This document shows positions 1-7,962 of a stretch of DNA of 64,000 nucleotides, piece by piece. Source of the DNA: Actinomadura cremea (GTDB lineage Bacteria; Actinomycetota; Actinomycetes; Streptosporangiales; Streptosporangiaceae); NCBI RefSeq assembly GCF_014648495.1, contig NZ_BMRF01000001.1, positions 620,001 to 684,000 of the forward strand. Direction: 5' to 3'. The notes under the pieces are model-generated. The model was not told where the DNA came from and did not search any database. It saw only the letters and a program-made list of their open reading frames with translations. The translations under genes were made by a program, and so were the position numbers. Positions within the stretch are counted from its first letter, which is position 1. Each line of letters begins with the position of its first letter.

Positions 1-29
1 CTACTCCACTAGCGATTGGCGGTGCGGTC

Positions 30-2114
30 ATGGCGGTGACGCTGGCTCGGCTCGGGCGGTGGTGCTTCCGGCGGCGGTGGGCGGTGACGCTCGTGTGGGT
101 CGGGCTGCTCGCGGCGTGCGGGGCCGGTGCGGCCACGCTGTCGGGGCCGACGCAGGACGCGTTCTCGGTGCCGGGCACGGAGGCGCAGCGGGCGAACGAC
201 CTGGTCATGGAGCGGTTCCCGGAGGCGGCGGGCGGCGGGGCGCGGGCCCGGGTCGTCGTGGCGGGATCCCCGGACGAACGCGCGCTGCGGGCCGTCGTGC
301 GGCGGATCGGGGACGTGCCCGAGGTGGCCGGGGTCGCCGAACCGGTCGTCTCGCCGGACGGACGGGTCGCGCTGCTGGAGGTCGCGTACCGGGTCCCGGC
401 GGACGAGCTGGCGGAGGCCGATCGCGCGGCGCTGCGGGACGCGGCCGAGGGGCCGGGGCTGCGGGTCGAGCTGAGCGGGGACGCGGTGGCGCCGCCGGAG
501 GAGGGCGCCGGGGAACTGGCCGGGGTGGCGGTCGCGGCGATCGTGCTGACGGTGACGCTCGGGTCGCCGACGGCGGCCGGGCTGCCGCTGCTGTCGGCGA
601 TCGTCGGGATCGGCGTCGGGCTGTCGGCGATCGTCGCGGCGTCGGGGTTCCTGACGCTGAACTCCGACACCCCGGCGCTGGCGCTGATGCTCGGCCTCGC
701 GGTCGCGATCGACTACGCGCTGTTCATCATCTCGCGCTACCGGGACGAGGTGCTCGGCGGGCGGGAGCCCGAGGAGGCGGCCGGGCACGCGGTGGGGACG
801 GCCGGGACGGCGGTGGTGTTCGCGGGGCTGACGGTCGTGATCGCGCTGGCGGGGCTCGCGGTCGTGGGCATTCCGGTGCTGACGGAGCTCGGGCTCGCGG
901 CGGCGGGGACGGTCGCGGTCGCGGTGCTCGTCGCGCTGACGCTGCTGCCCGCGCTGGTCGGGTTCGCCGGGCGCCGGGTGCTGGGCCGCCGCCCCGCGCG
1001 GACCCGCGAGACGGGGCGGTGGGGACGGTTCGTCACCGCGCGTCCGCTGCCGGTGCTGGCGGTCGCCGTCGCGCTGCTGGGCGTCGCGGCCGTCCCGGCG
1101 CTCGACCTGCGGCTGGGGCTGCCCGACGACGGCACGGCGCCGCCGGAGACCACGCAGCGGCAGGCGTACGACCTGGTCGCGGACGCGTTCGGGCCCGGCT
1201 TCAACGGGCCGCTGACGCTGGTCGTGCAGGGCGCCGACGCGGGGGCGGCCGCGCGGCGGGCCGTGGCGGCGGTCGAGCGCCTGGACGTCGCGGCCGTGCG
1301 GACGGTCGCGGTGGACGCGGCGGGCCGGACGGCGCTCGTCGAGGTGGTGCCGGAGAGCGGGCCGACGAGCGCGGCGACCGAGGAGCTCATCGAGGCGATC
1401 CGGGACCGGGCGGGCGCGGGGGTCGCGGTGACCGGGCGGACGGCGATCGACGTCGACACGTCCCGCAAGCTGGCGGGCGCGATGACCGGCTACCTGGTGC
1501 TGATCGTGGGGCTGGCGTTCCTGCTGCTCATGCTGGTGTTCCGGTCGATCGTGGTGCCGTTGAAGGCGACCGCCGGGTTCCTGCTGAGCATCGCGGCGAC
1601 GTTCGGCGCGGTCGTCGCGGTGTTCCAGTGGGGCTGGCTGGACGGGCTGGGCGTGCACGCGTCCGGGATCATCGTGAACCTGCTGCCGGTGATGATGATC
1701 GGGATGGTGTTCGGCCTGGCGATGGACTACCAGGTCTTCCTCGTCACCCGGATGCGGGAGGAGCACGTGCGGGGCGCGGACCCGGTCCAGGCCGTCGTCG
1801 CGGGGCTGACGCACGGCTCCCGGGTGGTGACGGCGGCGGCGCTCATCATGATCAGCGTGTTCGGCGGGTTCGTCCTGTCGGACCTGCCGATGCTCCAGTC
1901 GTTCGGGTTCGCACTGGCCGTCGCGGTGTTCTTCGACGCGTTCGTGGTGCGGATGACGATCGTCCCGGCGGTGATGGCGCTGCTCGGACGCGCGGTGTGG
2001 CGGCTCCCCCGGTGGCTGGACCGCGTCCTGCCGCGGGTGGACGTCGAGGGCCGCGGACTCGCGGCGCGGGACGCGGACGCGGCGCCGGAGGTGAGCCGGT
2101 CGGGTGCGCAGTAG
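30..2114 (+). CDS. MMPL/RND-family membrane transporter
   Basis: A 694-residue membrane protein of the MMPL family, actinobacterial relatives of RND pumps that export lipids or drugs across the cytoplasmic membrane. The N-terminus has basic residues and a first membrane span (about 18-38), followed by an extracytoplasmic loop. A block of spans lies at about 170-320, a second loop at about 345-480 and a second block of spans at about 485-670, which is the duplicated RND layout. The charged in-membrane motif in the first half reads GLAVAIDYALFIISRYRDE and in the second half GLAMDYQVFLVTRMREE; the conserved Asp-Tyr pairs are the usual proton-relay positions. Length is typical for short MMPL proteins. 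A TetR gene starts 34 bp downstream on the same strand, so substrate-responsive control by that repressor is likely. The substrate cannot be read from the sequence. Confidence 0.93.
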   Translation: MAVTLARLGRWCFRRRWAVTLVWVGLLAACGAGAATLSGPTQDAFSVPGTEAQRANDLVMERFPEAAGGGARARVVVAGSPDERALRAVVRRIGDVPEVAGVAEPVVSPDGRVALLEVAYRVPADELAEADRAALRDAAEGPGLRVELSGDAVAPPEEGAGELAGVAVAAIVLTVTLGSPTAAGLPLLSAIVGIGVGLSAIVAASGFLTLNSDTPALALMLGLAVAIDYALFIISRYRDEVLGGREPEEAAGHAVGTAGTAVVFAGLTVVIALAGLAVVGIPVLTELGLAAAGTVAVAVLVALTLLPALVGFAGRRVLGRRPARTRETGRWGRFVTARPLPVLAVAVALLGVAAVPALDLRLGLPDDGTAPPETTQRQAYDLVADAFGPGFNGPLTLVVQGADAGAAARRAVAAVERLDVAAVRTVAVDAAGRTALVEVVPESGPTSAATEELIEAIRDRAGAGVAVTGRTAIDVDTSRKLAGAMTGYLVLIVGLAFLLLMLVFRSIVVPLKATAGFLLSIAATFGAVVAVFQWGWLDGLGVHASGIIVNLLPVMMIGMVFGLAMDYQVFLVTRMREEHVRGADPVQAVVAGLTHGSRVVTAAALIMISVFGGFVLSDLPMLQSFGFALAVAVFFDAFVVRMTIVPAVMALLGRAVWRLPRWLDRVLPRVDVEGRGLAARDADAAPEVSRSGAQ

Positions 2115-2148
2115 GCTCCTGCCCGGAGGCACGGACGGGAGGTGCGCG

Positions 2149-2730
2149 GTGGCGTCGGGGCTGCGGGAACGGAAGAAGGCCCGGACCCGGGCGCTGATCC
2201 AGGCGACGGCGCTGCGGCTGTTCCGGGAGCACGGGTACGAGGCGACGACGGTCGAGCAGATCGCGCGGGCGGCGGAGGTCGCGCACACCACGGTGTTCCG
2301 CTATTTCCCCGCGAAAGAGGATCTGGTCGTCAGCGACGACTACGACCCGGTGCTGTTCGAGGCGCTGCGCGCCCGGCCGGCGGACGTCCCGCCGGTGCGG
2401 GCGCTGCGCGAGGCGATGCGCGCCACGCTCGGGGCGATCCCCCGGGAGGACCTCGCCGCCGCACGGGACCGGGCCGTCCTGGTCCTGGACGTCCCGGCGC
2501 TGCGCGGCGCGTCGTTCGGGAACGTGCTCGCGACGATGCGGACGCTCGGCGACGTGCTCGCCGAGCGGACGGGCCGCGCCCCGGACGACGTGGCGGTCCG
2601 GACGCTCACGGGTGCGGTCTTCGGGGTGTTCCTCGAGCTGATGGTCCGGTGGGTCCAGGAGCCGTCCATGGACCTGCCGGACGCCGTCGACGAGGCGCTC
2701 GCGGCCCTGGAGTCGGGCCTCGCGCTCTGA
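2149..2730 (+). CDS. TetR/AcrR-family transcriptional regulator
   Basis: A 193-residue TetR repressor. The N-terminal helix-turn-helix (about 8-55) carries LFREHGYEATTVEQIARAA and HTTVFRYFPAKEDLV, typical of the family. The C-terminal ligand and dimer domain is variable, so the ligand is unknown. I chose the GTG at 2149 because GGGAGG lies 5 nt upstream at 2138-2143; an in-frame GTG at 2104 would overlap the 3' end of the transporter gene and gives a non-conserved leader. It follows the MMPL gene on the same strand and probably autoregulates that two-gene operon. Confidence 0.9.
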   Translation: MASGLRERKKARTRALIQATALRLFREHGYEATTVEQIARAAEVAHTTVFRYFPAKEDLVVSDDYDPVLFEALRARPADVPPVRALREAMRATLGAIPREDLAAARDRAVLVLDVPALRGASFGNVLATMRTLGDVLAERTGRAPDDVAVRTLTGAVFGVFLELMVRWVQEPSMDLPDAVDEALAALESGLAL

Positions 2731-2733
2731 CGG

Positions 2734-3123
2734 TCAGGGGATCGGTTCGACCCGGACGTCCGGAACGCCGGCGTAGTCGCCGGGTGCGGCGGTGAGGATC
2801 GGCCAGCGCCGCCAGCGGGCGGACCAGGCGGCCTGCGCGACGTCGAGCCGCAGGTCGGGGGCCGCGGCGACGAGCCGTCCGGTCTGCTTGGCGATGACGT
2901 CGTCGAGGTCGTCGACCTGGACGACCTGCATCGCGGGCAGGCGTTCCAGGACGGTGCGGCCGCGGTCGGGGACGAGCTGCCACGCGCGGGCGAGCGCGGC
3001 GGCGGGGATCACGACGGTGGCGTGCTGGGCGATCGACGCGCGCAGCCGGGCCCGCACGTAGATCGTCTTGCCGGTGGCCAGGTCCAGGAGGGCGGTCGCG
3101 TCGAAGACCTGACCGGTGATCAC
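2734..3123 (-). CDS. PIN-domain protein, VapC-like toxin candidate
   Basis: A 129-residue protein whose start (VFDATALLDLATG) and end (PILTAAPGDYAGV) match the first and last strands of PIN-domain ribonucleases of VapC toxins. VapC enzymes cut tRNA or rRNA with a cluster of acidic residues and Mg2+. Here the first Asp (about position 8) and the late Asp near GDYAG are visible. The usual Glu around position 40 is not: the segment reads IPAAALARAWQ. Activity is therefore uncertain. The GTG start overlaps the TGA of the upstream antitoxin-like gene by 4 bp (GTGA), a typical toxin-antitoxin arrangement. It converges with the TetR gene across a 3-bp gap. Confidence 0.7.
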   Translation of the reverse strand: MITGQVFDATALLDLATGKTIYVRARLRASIAQHATVVIPAAALARAWQLVPDRGRTVLERLPAMQVVQVDDLDDVIAKQTGRLVAAAPDLRLDVAQAAWSARWRRWPILTAAPGDYAGVPDVRVEPIP

Positions 3124-3359
3124 TGGCCGTGCCGGTGGTGCTGCGCGCCTCCGTCGACCAGATGGTCGATCATGGCCTGCTCGTCGGGCGTCGGCGGGCC
3201 GAACAGCTCGTCGACGGTCGCGGCGTCCCGCAGGTAGGACAGCTTGAGGCGGGCGCCGTCGGCGAGGAATCCGGACACCGAGGCGATCTTCTTGTCCTCG
3301 GCGAGCCCCTGGAGCGTGGCGGCCAGCTCATCGGGGAGCGTGATGTTGAGACGCGCCAT
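3120..3359 (-). CDS. VapB-like antitoxin, ribbon-helix-helix type
   Basis: A 79-residue protein starting MARLNITLPDELAATL, the short basic strand and helix of ribbon-helix-helix DNA-binding antitoxins. The C-terminal half (ELFGPPTPDEQAMIDHLVDGG and after) is probably the toxin-neutralising tail. I chose the ATG at 3359 because the family begins at this strand; an in-frame start 15 bp upstream would add a non-conserved MYRVG. Its stop overlaps the start of the PIN gene. It should bind its own promoter in the short interval 3360-3401, which it shares with the 3' end of the next gene. Confidence 0.72.
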   Translation of the reverse strand: MARLNITLPDELAATLQGLAEDKKIASVSGFLADGARLKLSYLRDAATVDELFGPPTPDEQAMIDHLVDGGAQHHRHGQ

Positions 3360-3401
3360 GCCCACACGATACACACTCGTGACCGCCCGAGTGTGTATAG
3401 G

Positions 3402-3719
3402 TCAGGACGCCTCCTCGTTCACGGGGGCGTGGCGCGCGGCGGCGACGATCCGTTCCAGGGCGGCGGCGTGCCGCGCGAACGCCTCGCGCCCCTCCGGCGT
3501 GAGCCGGATGTGGGTGCGGCGCACGGCCCCGTCGCGCCCCTTCCGGACGGTGACGTAGCCCGCGTTCGCCAGCGCGGTGATCTGCTTGGACAGGGCCGAG
3601 TCGCTCGTGCCGACGCCGTCGCGGACGAACGCGAAGTCGACCCAGTCGGCGGGTGCGAGCAGCGCGAGGATCGACAGCCGGGCCGGCACGTGCAGGAACT
3701 CGTCGAACCCGTCTTCCAT
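3402..3719 (-). CDS. Small winged-helix regulator (MarR/ArsR-like, HTH_34 type)
   Basis: A 105-residue protein consisting almost only of a winged helix: PARLSILALLAPADWVDFAFV, recognition helix region TSDSALSKQITALANAGYV, and a basic wing with RKGRDGAVRRTHIRLTPEGREAF. Such short regulators usually sit beside a membrane protein and control it. Its ATG overlaps the TGA of the upstream membrane-protein gene (ATGA at 3717-3721), so the two are translated together. The twin palindromes at 4191-4235, ahead of the first gene of this operon, are its likely binding sites (inference). No ligand can be read. Confidence 0.82.
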   Translation of the reverse strand: MEDGFDEFLHVPARLSILALLAPADWVDFAFVRDGVGTSDSALSKQITALANAGYVTVRKGRDGAVRRTHIRLTPEGREAFARHAAALERIVAAARHAPVNEEAS

Positions 3720-4174
3720 CAGGAGCGCCGGACGGCCGAGGCGAAGATCCGCCGGGCGGGACCGGCGGCGGCCAGGAAGAGCAGGGCGACGGCGGCCGCG
3801 GCGAACGTCCGGGGCGCGGGGAGGCCGAACGACAGGACGCCGAGCGCGGTGACGATGTTGAAGGCGATGTAGGCGGCGAGCACGGCGACGGCGCCCCCGA
3901 GGACGAACAGCCCCTCGGAGGCGTTCGCCTTCCGCCGGACGGCGGCCCGGCGGCGCTGCAGGACCGCCGCCCCGATGAGCATCCCCTCGCCCAGCAGGAA
4001 GACCGGGGTGCCCCAGGGCGAGGGCAGGTCGCTCGACGCCAGGGCGACGAAGACGCCGAGGGCCGTCACGAGCAGGTAGGGCCGGGCGAAGTGCTGCCGC
4101 ACGTACTCCTCGCGCGTCCGCTCCTGGAGACGCTCGACGTCGGCCAGCGCGATATGGGCGTCCTTGGGGTCCAC
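3719..4174 (-). CDS. Small integral membrane protein of unknown function
   Basis: A 151-residue protein with a soluble N-terminus of about 30 residues (DVERLQERTREEYVRQHFARP) and about four hydrophobic spans, the first beginning PYLLVTALGVFVALASS. I do not recognise a named family; proteins of this kind are common partners of short winged-helix regulators. The GTG at 4174 is supported by GGGAGGATCC just upstream. It is the first gene of a two-gene operon with the winged-helix regulator. The operon promoter must lie within or beside the palindromes at 4191-4235. Confidence 0.75.
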   Translation of the reverse strand: MDPKDAHIALADVERLQERTREEYVRQHFARPYLLVTALGVFVALASSDLPSPWGTPVFLLGEGMLIGAAVLQRRRAAVRRKANASEGLFVLGGAVAVLAAYIAFNIVTALGVLSFGLPAPRTFAAAAVALLFLAAAGPARRIFASAVRRS

Positions 4175-4188
4175 GGATCCTCCCTCAG

Positions 4189-4578
4189 TTACTTTCCTGC
4201 GAGGAAAGTAGCACGTACTTTCCCGTGAGGAAAGTCGCGGGCGAGGACGGGCAGGGCGGCCAGCGTCGCGACGGCGCCCACGGCGAACCCGCCGCGCAGG
4301 CCGCCGAGCGAGTAGTCCGACAGCGCCCACACCGTGGTGGCGAGCGCCGGGCCCAGCGAGAAACCGAGCTGGCGGGCGAGGCTCTGCGCGGCCCCGGCGC
4401 TGCCCTGCAGCCCGGCCGGGGCGCCGGACATGATCGTCGCGAAGTTGGGACCGGCGAACAGGCCGGTGCCGAACCCGACGAGGGCCAGCCGCCAACTCAG
4501 GTTCGCCGGGTGCCAGCCGTCGCCCGCGAAGACCAGCAGCAGCCCGCCGGACCCCGCGACCGCCGCACCGAGGAGTCC
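4189..4578 (-). pseudogene. Truncated MFS transporter, C-terminal remnant
   Basis: The minus strand encodes the last part of a drug-exporter-type MFS protein: spans reading LLGAAVAGSGGLLLVF, LALVGFGTGLFAGPNF and LGPALATTVWALSDYSLGG, with the family signature GLQGSAGAAQSLARQLGFSLGP. Everything upstream of about 4578 is missing, leaving perhaps the last three to four of 12-14 spans. The reading frame stays open into unrelated sequence. Directly beyond the break, on the other strand, begins a TetR C-terminus, so one deletion probably removed the 5' parts of a divergent pair. Confidence 0.75.
4191..4235. promoter_or_regulatory. Twin palindromic operators
   Basis: Two 19-bp palindromes start 26 bp apart: ACTTTCCTGCGAGGAAAGT at 4191-4209 (perfect 8-bp arms) and ACTTTCCCGTGAGGAAAGT at 4217-4235 (one mismatch). 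They lie 17-61 bp upstream of the membrane-protein/winged-helix operon and overlap its probable promoter. They also overlap the last codons of the broken MFS gene. The spacing of about 2.5 helical turns suggests two dimers on nearly opposite faces. The best candidate ligand is the adjacent 105-residue winged-helix protein. Confidence 0.65.
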
Positions 4579-4579
4579 G

Positions 4580-4707
4580 ACATGCTCCTGGCCCTCATCG
4601 CCAACGGCGTGACCGCGACCCTCGCCGACCGCGGCTGGACGCCCGACCAGGTGGGCGAGCACATGTCCCGCCTCCTCCGCGCCACCTTCCTCGCGCCCGC
4701 CCGCTGA
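4580..4707 (+). pseudogene. Truncated TetR regulator, C-terminal remnant
   Basis: About 41 codons ending at the TGA at 4705-4707 read MLLALIANGVTATLADRGWT and then VGEHMSRLLRATFLAPAR. This looks like the last two helices of a TetR ligand-binding domain. No helix-turn-helix lies upstream in this frame; instead the antisense strand is the MFS remnant. Both pieces lack their 5' ends and meet at about 4578-4582, which fits one deletion across a divergent MFS/TetR pair. The short length keeps the family call tentative. Confidence 0.55.
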
Positions 4708-4852
4708 CGCCCCCGCACTCGCCCGGATGGTGAAGCCGGTCCGGTCTCCGGCCGCCGGACGCGTCCTGCTCGCAGGGCGCAACGGTCCCGCCCGGTCCGC
4801 CAGGACGGCGACCGGACCCCGGCTTTCGGCCTCCCCGCGCCGCGATGGGACG

Positions 4853-5764
4853 TCACGGGCGCGGCACGGCGACGGCGGTGTAGGGCGTCGACGGGGTCGG
4901 CGTCGTGTCGAACCGGGCGTTCGGGAGGTACAGCCGGGACCCGAACGCGGCCATCGTGGAGGGCACGTCGAACAGCCGGGGGTAACTCACCCGCCGGACC
5001 ACCCGGCCCTCGGTCCCCGCCTCGTTCAGCCGCAGCACGGCGATGGCGTCCAGCCGGTTCTGCACCGCGTACAGCGTCCGCCCGCGCAGCAGCAGGCCGT
5101 CGCCCTCCGGCAGCGACTCGCCGTGCAGGTCCACCCGCCGGGTCTCGCCGGACGGCTCGACGCGGAACAGCCCGCCGGTGTTCGACTGGACGACGAGCAG
5201 CGCCCGTCCGTCCGGCGTCGGCGTGATGCCGTTGGCGTTGAAGCCGGTCCCGTACTCCAGGTCGCCGGTGAGGGGGATCCGCTGCGCGGTGGCGGGCAGC
5301 CGTCCGCCGCGCAGCGGCAGCCGGTAGAGCACCGGGGCGGTGGAGTCGGTGAACCACGCCGCGTCCCGGGTGAGGACGACGTCGTTGACGAACGTGGGAC
5401 CCGTGGCCAGCCGGTACGAGGCCAGCACCCGGCCGGTGCGGACGTCGAGGACCCGCGCGTCCCCGCCGGTCCCGCCCGCCACGAACAGCCGTCCGCGCCC
5501 GTCCGTCTTCAGGCCGAGGGCGGGCGTGCCGGGGCCGTGCGCGAGGATCGAGCCGCGCCCGGTGCGCAGGTCGGCGCGGTAGATGGAGCCGTCGGCCATG
5601 GAGCCGATGTAGGCGACCGGACCGGGCCCGGTCGCGATGCCCTCCGGCCGGAACCCGTCCGGCAGCCGGATCGTGGTCGGGAACGCGGCGGGGGCGGCCT
5701 GGGCGGGCGCCGCCGCCGCGCCCAGCCCGAACGCGAGCAGGACAGAAATCAACCGACGTCGCAT
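4853..5764 (-). CDS. Secreted SMP-30/gluconolactonase-like beta-propeller
   Basis: A 303-residue exported protein. Residues 1-24 are a Sec signal peptide (Arg-rich start, LISVLLAFGLGAAAAPAQAA). The rest reads as repeated propeller blades, with GFRPEGIATGPGPVAYIGS, DGRGRLFVAGGTGGDARVLD, FNANGITPTPDGRALLVVQ and EGDGLLLRGRTLYAVQNRLD. These resemble SMP-30 and NHL-type lactonase folds, whose enzymes hydrolyse sugar lactones at a bound metal; some actinobacterial relatives carry doubtful names such as superoxide dismutase. The substrate is unknown. It is the last gene of a possible minus-strand set behind the NmrA gene, 13 bp away. Confidence 0.8.
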   Translation of the reverse strand: MRRRLISVLLAFGLGAAAAPAQAAPAAFPTTIRLPDGFRPEGIATGPGPVAYIGSMADGSIYRADLRTGRGSILAHGPGTPALGLKTDGRGRLFVAGGTGGDARVLDVRTGRVLASYRLATGPTFVNDVVLTRDAAWFTDSTAPVLYRLPLRGGRLPATAQRIPLTGDLEYGTGFNANGITPTPDGRALLVVQSNTGGLFRVEPSGETRRVDLHGESLPEGDGLLLRGRTLYAVQNRLDAIAVLRLNEAGTEGRVVRRVSYPRLFDVPSTMAAFGSRLYLPNARFDTTPTPSTPYTAVAVPRP

Positions 5765-5777
5765 GACGGACCTTTCT

Positions 5778-6635
5778 TCAGTGGGTGAACGCGGCGGCGT
5801 GGGCGCGGGCGAAGTCGGCGACGTCCCGCGGCGGACGGCCGAGCAGTTCGGCGACCGTGCCCGTCGTGAGGTCGCCCCAGCCGGAGGCGTACGCCTGCGC
5901 GTACTCCTCGAGCATGTCGACGATCCAGCCCGGGACGCCGTACCCGAGCAGCGTCCGGCGCTTGGCCTCGTCGCCGACCGGCCGGTACCCGACGGGCCTG
6001 CCGAGGGCGCGGCCCAGCTCCTCGGCGACCTCCCCGAACGTCAGCGAGCGCGGACCGGTCAGGGTGTAGGTCGCGCCGTGGTGGCGGTCCGGGTCGTCGT
6101 GGAGCACCCGCGCGGCGCACGCGGCGATGTCGCGCGCGTCGATCATGCCGATCCGCGCCCCGGCCATGTTCAGCGAGAACGCCCCGTCGGCGGCGATGTC
6201 GCCCGCCTCGTTCAGCAGGTTCTGCATGAACCAGTGCGGGCGCAGGATCGTCCAGCGCATACCGCACGCCTCGGTCTCCCGGTCCGACAGCGCGTGCAGC
6301 CTCCCGCTGCGGTTCGGCGCGTCGTGCGCCGCGCCGACGACCGACAGCCGCACGATCCGCTCCACGCCGGCGCGGCGCGCGGCCCACAGCGCGTTCATGT
6401 TGTGCTCCGGAGCCCGCGGGCCGTTCGGGACGAGCAGCCACACGTCCTGCACGCCCTCGAAGGCGGGCGGCAGCGACCGGGCGTCGTCGAGGTCGCCGGT
6501 GAACGCCTCGGCGCCCGGCACGACCGCGGACGCGTCCCGGACGAGCGCGCGAAGCCGCACGTCCGCCCCGTCCAAGGCGTCCATCAGCGCGGTGGACACG
6601 GTCCCGGTGGCGCCGGTGATCAGTACGGTGCGCAT
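5778..6635 (-). CDS. NmrA-like NAD(P)-binding atypical short-chain dehydrogenase
   Basis: A 285-residue Rossmann protein. The dinucleotide motif is at the N-terminus (VLITGATGTVSTALMDAL). Further family segments follow: GDLDDARSLPPAFEGV, WLLVPNG, RIVRLSVVGA and RWTILRPHWFMQNLL. The Tyr of the classical SDR triad is not in the usual place, as expected for NmrA-like sensors or reductases. Two starts compete: ATG at 6641 overlaps the stop of the upstream MFS gene, while ATG at 6635 has GGGAG about 7 nt away and is preferred. It is translationally linked to the MFS exporter, so the pair may handle one redox-active compound. Confidence 0.85.
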   Translation of the reverse strand: MRTVLITGATGTVSTALMDALDGADVRLRALVRDASAVVPGAEAFTGDLDDARSLPPAFEGVQDVWLLVPNGPRAPEHNMNALWAARRAGVERIVRLSVVGAAHDAPNRSGRLHALSDRETEACGMRWTILRPHWFMQNLLNEAGDIAADGAFSLNMAGARIGMIDARDIAACAARVLHDDPDRHHGATYTLTGPRSLTFGEVAEELGRALGRPVGYRPVGDEAKRRTLLGYGVPGWIVDMLEEYAQAYASGWGDLTTGTVAELLGRPPRDVADFARAHAAAFTH

Positions 6636-6637
6636 GG

Positions 6638-7852
6638 TCATTCTCCCTTGGCGATGGCGGGGACGAGGTTCGCGGGGCGGCCGGCGGTGAGGCGTTCCAG
6701 GCCCCAGAGCACGACGGTCCCTGCGGAGAGGGCGCCGCCGAGGACGCACACGCCGGTCCAGCCGCCGCGCGCCCAGACCACCGAGGTCAGCGCGGAGCCC
6801 ACCGCGCCGCCGACGAAGAACACGGTCATGAAGGCGGAGTTGATCCGGTTGCGCGCCTCGGGCCGGAGCGCGTAGACGACGTTCTGGCTGCTGTTGAGCA
6901 CGGCCTGATGCGCCAGGTCGAGCAGGACCACCCCGGCGAGGAGCCACACCAGCGAGCGTTCACCGGCCGCGAGCAGCGGCCACGACGCCACCAGCAGCAC
7001 CGTCCCGGCGCCGCTCACGGCCTGCACGCGACCGCGGTCGGCGAGCCGTCCCGCGACCGAGGCGGTCAGCGCGCCCACGACGCCGACCAGGCCGAACAGC
7101 CCGATGGCCGACTCCGACCAGCCGTAGGGCGCCCGCACCAGCAGCAGCGTCGCCGCCGTCCACAGCACGCTGAACGAGGCCAGGCTCAGCGCGGCGATGC
7201 CCGCCCGCCACCGCAGCAGCGGCTCGTACCCGAGCATCGCCACCGTCGACCGCAGCAGCCCGGCGTAGGACAACCTCTCCGGATCGCCCGCGAGCCGGGG
7301 CAGCCGGACGCGCAGCAGCACGGCCATCAGCGCCATCAGGACCGCGCTCACCCAGTAGACCGTCCGCCACCCGCCCAGTTCGGCCAGCGCACCGGACGCC
7401 GTCCGCGCCAGCAGCAGGCCGAGCATCAGCCCGGTCATCACCGTGCCGACGACCTTCCCGCGCTCCTCCGGCGCCGCCAGCGTCGCCGCGAACGGCACCA
7501 CGACCTGCGCCCCCACCGAGGTCAGCGCGGTCAGGGCCGTCCCGGCGAGCAGCACCGCGCCGCTGGTCGCGGTGGCCGACACCAGCAGGAACACGGCCGT
7601 CGCCGCGTACAGCGCCACGGCCAGCCGCCGCCGGTCCACCAGGTCGCCGAGCGGCACCAGCAGGATCAGCCCCAGCGCGTAGCCGCACTGCGCGGCCGTC
7701 ACCACGAGTGCCGCCGCCGACGCGGTGACGCCCAGTTCGTCCGCTATCAGGTCGAGGAGGGGTTGTGCGAAGTAGTTGTTCGCGACCGCCAGTCCGGTCG
7801 CCGTCGACATGAGCAGGAGCAGCCCACGCGACAAGTGAGGTCTCGTCGCCAT
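6638..7852 (-). CDS. MFS transporter (DHA1-like drug or sugar exporter)
   Basis: A 404-residue protein with about 12 hydrophobic spans. The family loop between spans 2 and 3 is visible as PLGDLVDRRRLAVALY, and the N-terminus reads LLLLMSTATGLAVANNYFAQPLL, common in DHA1 transporters. Length is normal. It is the first gene of a minus-strand operon with the NmrA-like gene. The upstream gap (7853-7962) has an inverted repeat, CGATCAAT at 7877-7884 and ATTGATCG at 7910-7917, that could bind a regulator; none is encoded beside it. The substrate is unknown. Confidence 0.9.
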   Translation of the reverse strand: MATRPHLSRGLLLLMSTATGLAVANNYFAQPLLDLIADELGVTASAAALVVTAAQCGYALGLILLVPLGDLVDRRRLAVALYAATAVFLLVSATATSGAVLLAGTALTALTSVGAQVVVPFAATLAAPEERGKVVGTVMTGLMLGLLLARTASGALAELGGWRTVYWVSAVLMALMAVLLRVRLPRLAGDPERLSYAGLLRSTVAMLGYEPLLRWRAGIAALSLASFSVLWTAATLLLVRAPYGWSESAIGLFGLVGVVGALTASVAGRLADRGRVQAVSGAGTVLLVASWPLLAAGERSLVWLLAGVVLLDLAHQAVLNSSQNVVYALRPEARNRINSAFMTVFFVGGAVGSALTSVVWARGGWTGVCVLGGALSAGTVVLWGLERLTAGRPANLVPAIAKGE

Positions 7853-7962
7853 GCCCCACAGCCTCGGGCAGCGACGATCAATGAGTCCAACACATGTTCG
7901 TCATCGGATTGATCGCGAAACACGATCGATCACGGCGGACGGCGTCGCCGCGGCGCCGTGCG

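Noticed and set aside
9-2291. Long open frame on the minus strand opposite the MMPL and TetR genes
   Set aside because: It is Arg/Pro/His-rich with no family features and mirrors a clear MMPL/TetR coding strand; an antisense artefact of high GC.
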